A stretch of DNA of 64,000 nucleotides from CADEDH01 sp041394285 (GTDB lineage: Bacteria > Actinomycetota > Acidimicrobiia > Acidimicrobiales > SZUA-35). The DNA is taken from contig JAWKIL010000011.1 in the NCBI GenBank assembly GCA_041394285.1, forward strand, positions 129,282-193,281. The letters run 5' to 3'. Every line of letters starts with the position of its first letter. The first letter of the stretch is position 1. The notes beneath the pieces are model-generated. The model was not told where the DNA came from, did not search any database, and saw nothing but the letters and a program-made list of their open reading frames with translations. The position numbers were made by a program, and so were the translations under genes. Positions 27,171 through 35,661 of the stretch are shown one piece after another.

Positions 27171-27964
27171 GCGACACGGAGACCCGTCGGCTCCACGGGC
27201 TGCGGCTGCTGGTGCGCTCGCTGCGGACGGGTGAGCTGACGGCCGCCGAGCAGCTGCGGCCCCATCTGGCCCCCGGGGTCACGGTGACCGCCCGCAACGG
27301 GTACGCCGCCGGGGTCGACGGCGCCCTGCGCCTGCTGTCGGGCCAGCACGCCCTCACCCCGACCTTGCGCCGGGCCCACTGGTCGCTGCCCCGCCTCGAC
27401 GGCGACGCCGGCCTGGTGGAGGCGGTCTGCCCCGATCTGGGGGCCGCCCCCAGCCGGGTGACGCTGCGGGTGGCCTTCGACGGCGACCACCGCATGGCAT
27501 CCGTCGCCTACGAGATGGAGCTGTGGGAACCACCGGTGTCCACCGCCGCCATGCCCGACCACGTGCGGGCGGCCATCGACGACGCCCTGGCCAATGGCAC
27601 ACCACTCGTGCTGGCCTACACCGGGGCCGACGGCACCCCGCACCTGTCGTTGCGGGGCAGCATCCAGACGGCGGGCCCGCTCCTGCTCACCCTGTGGGCC
27701 CGCAAGCCCGAGGGCTTCGTGGAGGCCGTGGCCGCCGACCCCCGGGTCACGCTGCTGTACCGCAACTCCCCCACCCGCACCACGCTCACCATCATCGGCC
27801 GGGCCCGGGTGGTGGCCGACGAGGCCGAGCGGCAGCGGATCTACGAGCTGAGCCCCGAGGTGGAGCAGCTCCACGACCCGGGTCGCACCGGGGTGGCGGT
27901 GGCGATCGACGTCGAGCGGGTGCAGGGCACGTCGCCCCACGGCATGGTCCTCGTCGAGCGATGA
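27167..27964 (+). CDS. Flavin split-barrel (pyridoxamine phosphate oxidase-like) protein with N-terminal SnoaL-like region
   Basis: A 265-aa protein in two parts. Residues 1-120 look like an NTF2/SnoaL-type domain (a ligand-binding cone). Residues 130-265 are a pyridoxamine-5'-phosphate-oxidase-like FMN barrel: TPLVLAYTGADGTPHLSLRGSIQ, LLLTLWARKPEGFVEAVAADPRVTLLYRN and GRARVVADEAERQRIYEL. ATG 27167 overlaps the DUF3891 stop; its stop overlaps the polymerase start. Probably an FMN or F420-dependent reductase; cofactor is not certain. Confidence 0.8.
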   Translation: MSDTETRRLHGLRLLVRSLRTGELTAAEQLRPHLAPGVTVTARNGYAAGVDGALRLLSGQHALTPTLRRAHWSLPRLDGDAGLVEAVCPDLGAAPSRVTLRVAFDGDHRMASVAYEMELWEPPVSTAAMPDHVRAAIDDALANGTPLVLAYTGADGTPHLSLRGSIQTAGPLLLTLWARKPEGFVEAVAADPRVTLLYRNSPTRTTLTIIGRARVVADEAERQRIYELSPEVEQLHDPGRTGVAVAIDVERVQGTSPHGMVLVER

Positions 27965-30375
27965 CGAGCCTGGCCGCCGCCGTGTCCCCGGGCCGCGATC
28001 CGTCGTCGGTCCCGTGCCGGTACATCACCGAGGCCGCGGACCTGCCGCTGCTGGCGGCGGCGCTGGCCACGGCCGAGCGGGTGGCCATAGACACCGAGAC
28101 CCCGATCGACGGGCCGGCCGCCGGCACGCTGCGGGTGATGTCGCTGGCCGTGCGGTCGGGCGAGGGGTGCGAGCAGTCGTTCGTGGTCGATGCCCGCGAT
28201 GTGGACCCCACCCTCCTGGCCCCGCTGCTCACCGGGGTGGAGGCCGACGGCTGGAACGCCGCCTTCGACGCCAACGTGCTCGACCGGGCGGTGTGGGGCA
28301 CGGCCGACACCACCTCCCACCTGCGGTGGTGGGACTGCCAGCTGGCCGACGCCGTGCTCCACCAGGGCTCCAGTGGCTTCACCTGGTACCACGGCCTGGC
28401 CTGGGCGGCCGAGCGGTACGTGGGGTGGGCCCTCGACGGCAAGGGCTCGATCCAGGTGTCGTTCACCGAGCGGGGCGACCTGTCGGCCGAGCAGATCCGC
28501 TACGCCGCCAGCGACGCCGTGGTCACGCTGTGGGTGGGCGACGCCCTGCGGGCCGAGCTGGCGGCGGCCGGGCTGGAGCAGATCGCCGCCATCGAGAACG
28601 ACGCCCGCCCCTTCCTGGACCAGATGATGCGCACCGGCCTCCCGTTCGACTGGGCCGGCTGGCAGGCCGAGCTGCGCTCGATCGAGAGCGCCAACCGGGC
28701 CGTGCTCGGCACCCTGTCGGCGCTCACCGGCGGTGGCCAGGGCACCCTGTTCGACGACGTGACCGAGCCCACATGGAACCCGGCGTCGGACCGCCAGGTG
28801 AAGGAGGCCCTCAACCGGTGGTCGGCGGCCGAGGTGGAGCGGTTCACCCGTGAACGGTACGGGGCGCCCCGCCCTCTGGCCGAGGGCGACTCGGTGAGCG
28901 CCCCGGTGCTGCGCGACATCGGGGGTCCGCTGTGCGAGGCCATCCTCGAGTTCCGCAACCACACCAAGATCCTGTCCACCTACGGCGAGTCCATCCACGA
29001 GCACCTGTGGCCCGACGGCCGCCTCCACCCGCAGTACCTGCAGGTGGTGGGCACGAACACGGGCCGTCTGGCCAGCCGCAACCCCAACGCCCAGAACTTC
29101 ACCCCCCGGATGCTGCCCTTCGTTCGCCCGCCCGAGCCGGATCGGGTGTTCGTGCACGCCGACCTGAGCCAGGCCGAGCTGCGGGTGCTGGCCCAGGTGG
29201 CCGACGACGAGCCCCTGCGGGCCGCCTTCCGCCGGGGCGACGACGTGCACGTGAGCACGGCGGCGTCGATGTTCGCGGTCGACGCCGCCGAGCTGCGGGC
29301 GGCCGACCCCGACCGGTTCGCCCGCCTCCGCCGGATCGCCAAGGCCCTGAACTTCGGCATCGCCTACGGGTCGGGGGCGGCCGCGCTGAGCCGCACCCTC
29401 ACGGCCGAGGGCACGGTCACCTCGGTCGACGAGGCGGCCGACCTCCTGGCCCGCTACCGGGCCACCTATCCCGGCACGGCGGCGTGGGCCGAGGCCCGGA
29501 TCGCCGAGATCGACGCCCTGGCCGCCACCACCGACACGATCGACTGGCGGGCCACGATGCGCCTGGCCCGGGGCCACGGCGACGTGGCCCAGATCCGGCG
29601 CGACTTCCGCAAGGGCGTCGGGCGGTGGCCGGCGGTGGAGGAGATCGTGGCCGTCCACCCCCTGCGGATGGAGATGGACGAGGCCGCCCTGGCCAGCCAG
29701 GTGGCCTGGCTGCTCGGTTACCCGGCGCCGGTGGCCCTGGTGGCCGGAGGTGCGCCGTTCACGTTCGCCAGCCGCACCGTGGCCGGCCGGCGCCAGCAGT
29801 TCAACCTCCACCTCGACCGGTTGTTCCTGGCGGTGGTGCACGAGGCGGTCCGCTCCACCGACCCGGCGCTGGCCCGGGTGCGAAGCCGGTTCGCCCGGGA
29901 TCACGGTCTGGCCCTGGACGGCCTCGACGCCGACGGTGGCTCGGGGGGAACCGCCCGGATCGACCGCCAGTTCGAGGACCGGCCCCTGCGCCGGGCCTTC
30001 GTGGAGGCCATCGCCGCCGAGGTGGGCAAGGAGGCGGCCGACGCCCATCTCGGTCGGGCGGCCCGGGAGCGGGTGGGGGCCATGGTCAACGCCTGGCGCA
30101 ACGCCCCCATCCAGGGGGCGGTGGCCGACATCATGCTGGTGGCCTACGCCGACCTGCACCGCCGGCTGGCCCGGTTCCCGTCGGCCCGTCCGGTCCAGAC
30201 CGTGCACGACTCGGTGGTGATCGAGTGCAGCCGGGCCGAGGCCGAGGCGGTGGCGGCCGAGGTGCGGGCTGCCCTGGAGGAGGCGTCGCTACGGTTCTGC
30301 CCCGACGTGGTACCCCGGGCCGACGTCGACATCCGCACCACCCTGGCCGACGACTCGGTGATTCCCCTCGGCTGA
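27961..30375 (+). CDS. Family A DNA polymerase with 3'-5' exonuclease and a large insertion
   Basis: 804-aa replication/repair polymerase. Residues 38-190 are a DEDDy exonuclease: AIDTETPID (Asp44, Glu46), GWNAAFDAN (Asp103) and YAASD (Tyr181, Asp185). The polymerase part has GRLASRNPNAQN (368-379), motif A HADLSQAELRVLAQVADDE (Asp401), motif B RRIAKALNFGIAYG (457-470) and motif C TVHDSVVIE (Asp750). The usual Glu after the catalytic Asp in motif C (HDE) is Ser here. About 180 residues (520-700) separate the motif B region from RNAPIQGAVADIM, far more than in Pol I. No 5' nuclease domain. ATG 27961 overlaps the previous stop. Confidence 0.88.
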   Translation: MTSLAAAVSPGRDPSSVPCRYITEAADLPLLAAALATAERVAIDTETPIDGPAAGTLRVMSLAVRSGEGCEQSFVVDARDVDPTLLAPLLTGVEADGWNAAFDANVLDRAVWGTADTTSHLRWWDCQLADAVLHQGSSGFTWYHGLAWAAERYVGWALDGKGSIQVSFTERGDLSAEQIRYAASDAVVTLWVGDALRAELAAAGLEQIAAIENDARPFLDQMMRTGLPFDWAGWQAELRSIESANRAVLGTLSALTGGGQGTLFDDVTEPTWNPASDRQVKEALNRWSAAEVERFTRERYGAPRPLAEGDSVSAPVLRDIGGPLCEAILEFRNHTKILSTYGESIHEHLWPDGRLHPQYLQVVGTNTGRLASRNPNAQNFTPRMLPFVRPPEPDRVFVHADLSQAELRVLAQVADDEPLRAAFRRGDDVHVSTAASMFAVDAAELRAADPDRFARLRRIAKALNFGIAYGSGAAALSRTLTAEGTVTSVDEAADLLARYRATYPGTAAWAEARIAEIDALAATTDTIDWRATMRLARGHGDVAQIRRDFRKGVGRWPAVEEIVAVHPLRMEMDEAALASQVAWLLGYPAPVALVAGGAPFTFASRTVAGRRQQFNLHLDRLFLAVVHEAVRSTDPALARVRSRFARDHGLALDGLDADGGSGGTARIDRQFEDRPLRRAFVEAIAAEVGKEAADAHLGRAARERVGAMVNAWRNAPIQGAVADIMLVAYADLHRRLARFPSARPVQTVHDSVVIECSRAEAEAVAAEVRAALEEASLRFCPDVVPRADVDIRTTLADDSVIPLG

Positions 30376-30492
30376 CCCGGCCCCCACACCCACCCGGCCC
30401 TCCACCCCGTTTCTGCGTCACATTCTCCCCGTCTTCCAGAGGTTTCGCGGCACAGATCGACGGCGTGACGCGGTTTTCGTTACACAGAGGGG
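30376..30492. other. Intergenic leader of the MalT-like regulator
   Basis: About 117 bases with no gene. T-rich stretches near 30405-30480 contrast with the surrounding GC and may hold the regulator's promoter; no clear -35/-10 pair was defined. Confidence 0.4.
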
Positions 30493-33258
30493 GTGGTTCT
30501 GGGGACGAAGCTGCATGCGCCCCGCCGGCGCCGGGGGCTGGTGGAGCGGCCGCGGCTCGTCGGACGCCTGGCCGGGGCCGACCCGCCGGGCCTCATCCTG
30601 GTGTCGGCGCCCGCCGGCTTCGGCAAGACGACCCTGCTGGCCGAGTGGTTCGGGGCCGGGTCGACCGCCGGCCGCCACCCCGCCGCCCGGCGCACGGCGT
30701 GGCTCTCGCTCGACGCCTCCGACGACGACCCGGCCGCCTTCTGGTCCGCCGTGGTGGCGGCACTGCAGACCGTGGCCCCCGGCGTCGGCGCCGAGGCATC
30801 GGCGCTGCTCCAAGCGGCCCAACCGGCGGAGACCATCGTCGCCTCGCTGCTGAACGACATGGCCGAGGGGGCCGGCACCGACCTGACCCTGGTGCTCGAC
30901 GACTACCACGTGATCACGTCGGCCGAGATCCACGCTGGCGTCGCCTTCCTGGTGGACCACCTACCGGCGAACATCCGACTGGTGCTGGCCGGGCGGGCCG
31001 ATCCGCCGCTCCCCCTGGCCCGGCTGCGGGCCACCGGCGACCTGTTGGAGATCCGGGCCGCCGACCTGCGGTTCACCGCGGCCGAAACCGGCACCTACCT
31101 CAACCAGGTGATGGGGCTGACCCTGGGCGAGCACGAGGTGACCGCCCTCGAAGCCCGCACCGAGGGCTGGATCGCCGCCCTCCAGCTGGCCGCGCTGTCG
31201 ATGCAGGGGCGGGACGACCCCGCCGCCTTCGTGGCCAGCTTCGCCGGCGACGACCGCTTCGTCGTCGACTACCTGGCCGAGGAGGTGCTGGAGCGCCAGC
31301 CGCCCGAGGTCCGCCGCTTCCTGCTCCACACCGCCGTGCTCACCCGCCTCACCGGCCCCCTGTGCGATGCCGTGACCGGCACCACCGGTGGGCGGGCCAT
31401 GCTGGAACGGCTGGAGCGGGCCAACCTGTTCCTCGTACCCCTCGACGACCGCCGCCGCTGGTACCGCTACCACCACCTGTTCGCCGACGTGCTCCAGGCC
31501 CGCCTGCTCGACGAGGAGCCGGAGCTGGTCGACCAGCTCCATGGTCGGGCGGCGGCCTGGTTCGAGGAGGCGGCCGAACCGGCCGAGGCCATCTCCCACG
31601 CCCTGGCCGGGCACGACACCGAGCGGGCCGCCCGCCTGATCGAGCTGGCGGCACCGGCCCTGTTCCAGACGCGCCAGGAGCTGACGGCCCGCCGCTGGAT
31701 CGCCGCCCTGCCGGCCGAGCTGTTCCCGCACCGGCCCGTGCTCAGCATCCTGGCCGTGGGGGCGACGATGGTCAGCGGCGGGCTCACGGGTGTGGAGCAG
31801 TTGCTGGCCGGCATCAAACCGTGGCTGGAGCCGGGCGCCGACCTGAGCGGCGCCATCGTCCACAACGAGGCCGAGCTGGCTCCCCTCCCGGCCCAGGTGG
31901 CCGTGTACCGCGCGGCGCTGGCCCTCATCGGCGGCGACCTGGCGGCCACGGTGGCCCACGCCGAGCGGGCCCTGGAGCTGGCCGCTCCCGACGACCACCT
32001 GCGCCGGGGCAGCGCCGCCGCCCTGGTGGGGTTGGCCCGGTGGTCCGGGGGCGACCTGGCCGAGGCCGAGGCCCGCTACGCAAACAGCATCCGCAGCCTC
32101 ACCGCCGCCGGCCACATCAGCGACGTGCTCGGGTGCTCGCTCGCCCTGGCCGACATCCAGTCAACGCGGGGCCGGCTGGGCGACGCCATCGCCACACTGG
32201 AGGCCGGGCTGGATCTGGCCCGGTTCCACGGGGTGGCGCGGGGGACGGCCGACCTCCATGCCGCCCTGTGCGAGGCGCTGTTGGACCGTCACGATGCCGA
32301 CGGCGCGGCCCGCCATCTCGACGCCGCCCGGGCCCTGGGCGAGGGGGCCGGCCTGCCCCAGCACCCGTACCGGTGGCGGCTGGCGGCGGCCCGGCTCCAC
32401 CTGGCCCACGGCGACGGGGCGGCCGCTCTGCCGCTGCTCGACGAGGCCGTGGCCCGCTACAACACCGACATGTCGCCTCCCGTACGGCCGGCGTCGGCGG
32501 TGCGGGCCCGGGCCCACCTCGCCTCCGGCGACCGGGCCGCCGCCCGGCGATGGGCCCGGGACAGCGGACTCGGCCCCGACGACGAGCTCAGCTACGTCCG
32601 GGAGCACGAGCACATCACGCTGGCCCGCCTCCTGTTGGCCGACCACCCCGCCGGCGGTGGTGACGCACCCGACGTGCTGGCGTTCCTGGGCCGCCTGCTG
32701 GCGGCCGCCGAGGCCGGCGACCGGCCTGGTGCCGTGGTCGAGATCCTGGTGCTGACGGCGCTGACCCACGAGGCCCGGGGTCACCGGGCCGAGGCGGCGG
32801 CGATGCTCGACCGGGCCCTGAACGCGGCCGGGCCCGAGCACCTGGTAGGGGTGGTGGCCGACGAGCGGCCGTCGATCGACCCGCTGCTGGCGGCGGTGGC
32901 CGCCGGGGCCGCCGCTGGTGACGGAGACGGAGCCGGAGACGGGGCCGACCTGGCCCGGGAGCTGCTGACGGCCGGGCCCGCCGCCCCAGGCCCGGCCGAA
33001 GCGCTGGCGCCGGCTCCGGCGATCCCACCGCCGGCAGGATCACCCGTCGCCCGGCAACGGGGGCTGGTCGACCCGCTCAGCGCCCGGGAGCTCGACGTGC
33101 TCCGCCTCCTGCGGGGCGACCTCAGCGGACCGGAGATGGCCCGGGAACTGCATGTGTCGCTCAACACCCTGCGCACCCACACCCAGCGGATCTACACCAA
33201 GCTCGACGCGAAGAACCGGCGGGAGGCCGTCCGCCGGGCGGCCGAGCTCGGCCTGTGA
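30493..33258 (+). CDS. MalT-type LuxR-family (LAL) transcriptional activator
   Basis: A 921-aa ATP-dependent regulator. N-terminal NTPase with Walker A APAGFGKTT (residues 38-46) and DLTLVLDDYHVI (Walker B), a long helical-repeat middle (TPR-like), and a C-terminal LuxR helix-turn-helix LSARELDVLRLLRGDLSGPEMARELHVSLNTLRTHTQRIYTKL (about 860-905). The sensor ligand is unknown. GTG 30493 has a strong ribosome site (AGAGGGGG) and no near neighbour on its strand upstream. The following genes could be its targets; no binding site could be defined. Confidence 0.9.
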   Translation: MVLGTKLHAPRRRRGLVERPRLVGRLAGADPPGLILVSAPAGFGKTTLLAEWFGAGSTAGRHPAARRTAWLSLDASDDDPAAFWSAVVAALQTVAPGVGAEASALLQAAQPAETIVASLLNDMAEGAGTDLTLVLDDYHVITSAEIHAGVAFLVDHLPANIRLVLAGRADPPLPLARLRATGDLLEIRAADLRFTAAETGTYLNQVMGLTLGEHEVTALEARTEGWIAALQLAALSMQGRDDPAAFVASFAGDDRFVVDYLAEEVLERQPPEVRRFLLHTAVLTRLTGPLCDAVTGTTGGRAMLERLERANLFLVPLDDRRRWYRYHHLFADVLQARLLDEEPELVDQLHGRAAAWFEEAAEPAEAISHALAGHDTERAARLIELAAPALFQTRQELTARRWIAALPAELFPHRPVLSILAVGATMVSGGLTGVEQLLAGIKPWLEPGADLSGAIVHNEAELAPLPAQVAVYRAALALIGGDLAATVAHAERALELAAPDDHLRRGSAAALVGLARWSGGDLAEAEARYANSIRSLTAAGHISDVLGCSLALADIQSTRGRLGDAIATLEAGLDLARFHGVARGTADLHAALCEALLDRHDADGAARHLDAARALGEGAGLPQHPYRWRLAAARLHLAHGDGAAALPLLDEAVARYNTDMSPPVRPASAVRARAHLASGDRAAARRWARDSGLGPDDELSYVREHEHITLARLLLADHPAGGGDAPDVLAFLGRLLAAAEAGDRPGAVVEILVLTALTHEARGHRAEAAAMLDRALNAAGPEHLVGVVADERPSIDPLLAAVAAGAAAGDGDGAGDGADLARELLTAGPAAPGPAEALAPAPAIPPPAGSPVARQRGLVDPLSARELDVLRLLRGDLSGPEMARELHVSLNTLRTHTQRIYTKLDAKNRREAVRRAAELGL

Positions 33259-33327
33259 CCACGCGCTGATCAGCGCCCCGGTTCACCCCATCGATCACCA
33301 GATGTGGTGACGACCGCTCACCAGATC

Positions 33328-33346
33328 CGTTCGTACGGTCCGAACG
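33328..33346. promoter_or_regulatory. Inverted repeat CGTTCG-N7-CGAACG before a small gene
   Basis: Perfect 6-bp arms spaced by 7 bases end exactly at the GTG start of the 72-aa gene. The shape suits a dimeric regulator. No TetR gene is adjacent; the MalT-like regulator lies 90 bases upstream. Confidence 0.5.
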
Positions 33347-33564
33347 TGAGCCAATCACACCACGACTACGAGATCCGGGTGGCCGGCCGCCTCGCTCCCC
33401 GCTGGTCGGCCTGGTTCGACGGCCTGACCGTCGCCCCGGGCGACGACGGCACCACCGTGCTCCACGGCCCGGTGCCCGACCAGGCGGCGCTGCACGGCCT
33501 GCTCCGCAAGCTGCGCGACCTCGGCCTCCCCCTGATCTCCCTCACCCAGAAAGAAGACCACTGA
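33346..33564 (+). CDS. Small hypothetical protein, 72 aa
   Basis: Predicted product VSQSHHDYEIRVAGRLAPRW and onward, ending in LGLPLISLTQKEDH; no membrane segment or named family. It resembles small actinobacterial proteins of about 70 residues with an alpha/beta content. GTG 33346 is preferred over GTG 33304 because the shared region begins there. The next gene starts one base after its stop, so the two are likely cotranscribed. Confidence 0.65.
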   Translation: MSQSHHDYEIRVAGRLAPRWSAWFDGLTVAPGDDGTTVLHGPVPDQAALHGLLRKLRDLGLPLISLTQKEDH

Positions 33565-33565
33565 C

Positions 33566-34342
33566 ATGACACTCACCACGACCCATCCCACCCCGGCCCC
33601 GGCCGGACCATCCCGGCCCGACTCCGTCACCGTCGCCGTCGACGCCATCGACCAGCCGACGCCGACCGCATCGGCCGTGCGGCGCACGGCCCTGATCGCC
33701 GGCGTGGCCTACATCGCCACCTTCGTGTTCTCGATCCCGGTGAAGTTCGGGCTCTGGGTGGACGTGCTCGACAAGCCCGACTTCATCCTCGGAGCCGGCA
33801 GCAGCGCCGGCGTGCCCCTGGGGGCGCTGTTCGAGATCCTCACCGCCCTCGGGGGCGTGATCACCGCTGTCGCCCTCTTCCCGGTGGCCCGGCGCCACAG
33901 CCAGCGCTCGGCGCTCGGGTTCGTCACCACCCGGGTGATGGAGGCGGTGGTCATCTTCGTGGGCGTGTTCGCCATCATGTCCATCTACACCCTGCGCCAC
34001 GACGTGGCCGGCACCGCCGGGGCCGACAACGCCAGCCTGCTCACGGTGGGCCAGGCCCTGGTGGCCGTCCACGACTGGACCTTCCTCATCGGGCCGGGCC
34101 TGATGGCCGCCCTCAACGCCCTGCTCATCGGCTCGGTGATGTACCGGTCCCGCCTGATCCCGCGGTGGATCCCCACCCTGGGCCTGATCGGGGCGCCCAT
34201 GCTGCTGGCCTCCACCGCCGCCACCCTGTTCGGGGCGTGGGATCAGATCTCCACCCCGGCCGCCCTGCTCACCCTCCCCATCGCCGTGTGGGAGTTCAGC
34301 TTCGGGGTCTACATGGCGGTGCGGGGCTTCCGCACCCGCTGA
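33566..34342 (+). CDS. DUF4386-type membrane protein
   Basis: 258-aa protein with six hydrophobic segments (for example TALIAGVAYIATFVFSIPVKF, LFEILTALGGVITAVALFPVA, WIPTLGLIGAPMLLASTAATLF), matching the DUF4386 pattern including the WTFLIGPGLMAALNALLIG helix. Function unknown. ATG 33566 follows the small gene's stop directly. Confidence 0.82.
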   Translation: MTLTTTHPTPAPAGPSRPDSVTVAVDAIDQPTPTASAVRRTALIAGVAYIATFVFSIPVKFGLWVDVLDKPDFILGAGSSAGVPLGALFEILTALGGVITAVALFPVARRHSQRSALGFVTTRVMEAVVIFVGVFAIMSIYTLRHDVAGTAGADNASLLTVGQALVAVHDWTFLIGPGLMAALNALLIGSVMYRSRLIPRWIPTLGLIGAPMLLASTAATLFGAWDQISTPAALLTLPIAVWEFSFGVYMAVRGFRTR

Positions 34343-34417
34343 GCCGACGGGAGCTCCGGCCCCCGTCGCCACACACCCGGCTGCAAGCCTCGCCGCAACC
34401 CCCGAGACCACCGCTCG

Positions 34418-34497
34418 ATCCGTGACACGGTTCCAACCGTGTCACGGATTGTGCGTTCACCGCTCCCATCGCGTACCCGCTTCGAACCGTGTCACGG
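34418..34497. promoter_or_regulatory. Three palindromic sites CCGTGNCACGG before a MarR gene
   Basis: CCGTGACACGG at 34420-34430, CCGTGTCACGG at 34437-34447 and again at 34487-34497. The first two together form a perfect 32-base palindrome (34418-34449). All lie 85-160 bases upstream of the MarR start at 34582 and look like operators for an autoregulated repressor. Confidence 0.72.
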
Positions 34498-34581
34498 TTG
34501 TTGCGGCGGCCGACGAGCCACCGGGCCCGAGCCAGCGGGGCCCAGTGCCCGAGGCGGTGACGGCTACTACCATCCAGCTCC

Positions 34582-35121
34582 ATGGCAGCCGACGAGACGC
34601 GCTGGCTCGACGACGACGAGCAGGATGCCTGGAGACCGCTGGCGTCGGTGCTCCTCACCCTCCCGGCCGCCCTGGACGCCCAGCTCCAACGCCAGTCGAA
34701 GCTGACGTTCTACGAGTACGTGGTGCTGGCCGGCCTGGAGCAGGCCGGGTCCGACGGGTACCGCATGACCGATCTGGCCGCCGTCACCAGCGGCGCCCTG
34801 TCCCGCCTGTCGCAGGTGGTGACCCGGATGGAGGAGCGCCAGTGGGTGGCCCGCACCCCGGACCCGCTCGACGGCCGGGCCACCCGGGTGGTCCTTCGCC
34901 CCGCCGGCGCCAAGCAGCTGAAGGCGGCGGCGCCCGGCCACCTGGAGACCGTGCGCCGGTTCGTGTTCGACGAGCTCACGCCGACCCAGGTGCAGCAGCT
35001 CCGGCGGGTGATGCAGAAGATCTCGGGCACCCTCAGCGGCCCCGACTCCCCGGCCCCGGCCCCGGCACGTGAGGCCCCCCGGGCGGCCAAGGGCCCAGGC
35101 GCTCGCACGCGACCCCGCTGA
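34582..35121 (+). CDS. MarR-family transcriptional regulator
   Basis: 179-aa winged-helix regulator. Core: LTFYEYVVLAGLEQAGSDGYRMTDLAAVTSGALSRLSQVVTRMEERQWVART, then a wing with DGRATRVVLRPAGAKQLKAAAPGH. ATG 34582. A proline/alanine-rich tail (PAPAPAREAPRAAKG) follows the fold. The three CCGTGNCACGG palindromes upstream are natural candidates for its own operators. Confidence 0.87.
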   Translation: MAADETRWLDDDEQDAWRPLASVLLTLPAALDAQLQRQSKLTFYEYVVLAGLEQAGSDGYRMTDLAAVTSGALSRLSQVVTRMEERQWVARTPDPLDGRATRVVLRPAGAKQLKAAAPGHLETVRRFVFDELTPTQVQQLRRVMQKISGTLSGPDSPAPAPAREAPRAAKGPGARTRPR

Positions 35122-35166
35122 CCGCCGGGACCGTGATGGCCCCGGCCCACCCGGTTCGGCTCACGC

Positions 35167-35580
35167 ATGAACGTTCTGCCGGGGCGGACGGGGCGGGCCG
35201 AGCTGACATCGCTCGACGTGGTGGCGTCGGTGACGCCGGCCGCTCTGGCCGTCAACCTGGCGGCGGCGGCCCTGGCCGGCCAGGCGTCGCCGCCCGGGTC
35301 GTGGGCGGCCAACGGCTGGCTGGTGCTGCTGGCCATCTGCACGCCGGTGCTCGGCACCTGGCTCATCGTGTCGTCGATCGCCCGCATGGCATCGGTCACG
35401 AGCAGCGCCATCCTGCTCCTCCAGCCGCTGCTGGCCTTCGTGTGGGGCGCGATGTTCTTCGACGAGGTGTCGGCCACCGCCCAGCTGGCCGGCTTCACCC
35501 TGGCCCTGGCCGGGATCGCGGTGCTCGCGATCAACCCGGCCGGGGCGCTCCGCCCCGCCGGCACCGGGCGACCCGGGAAC
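35167..35580 (+). pseudogene. Truncated EamA/DMT-family transporter remnant
   Basis: About 138 residues resemble only the C-terminal third of an EamA permease: SSIARMASVTSSAILLLQPLLAFVWGAMFFDEVS and AQLAGFTLALAGIAVLAINPA. An intact member has about ten helices; here four are visible and the N-terminal half is missing. The frame runs on without a stop into the winged-helix gene at 35662, making one artificial 555-codon frame. Most likely a deletion scar; a real fused protein is less likely. Confidence 0.7.
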
Positions 35581-35661
35581 CAGGTCGTCTGTGGAACACT
35601 GGCCGCGGCCGCCCCACCGCCGGCGCCTACGGCGGCGAGACGGGGCGCAGCGAGGACACGC

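Noticed and set aside
27841..30207. 788-codon minus frame opposite the polymerase
   Set aside because: Antisense artefact of high GC; no domain or start signal.
28932..32663. Very long plus frame across the polymerase and LuxR genes
   Set aside because: Arg/Pro/Gly-rich out-of-frame product overlapping two well-supported genes.
34418..34449. 32-base palindrome as terminator of the DUF4386 gene
   Set aside because: No T run, and its core repeat recurs at 34487; operator use is a better fit.
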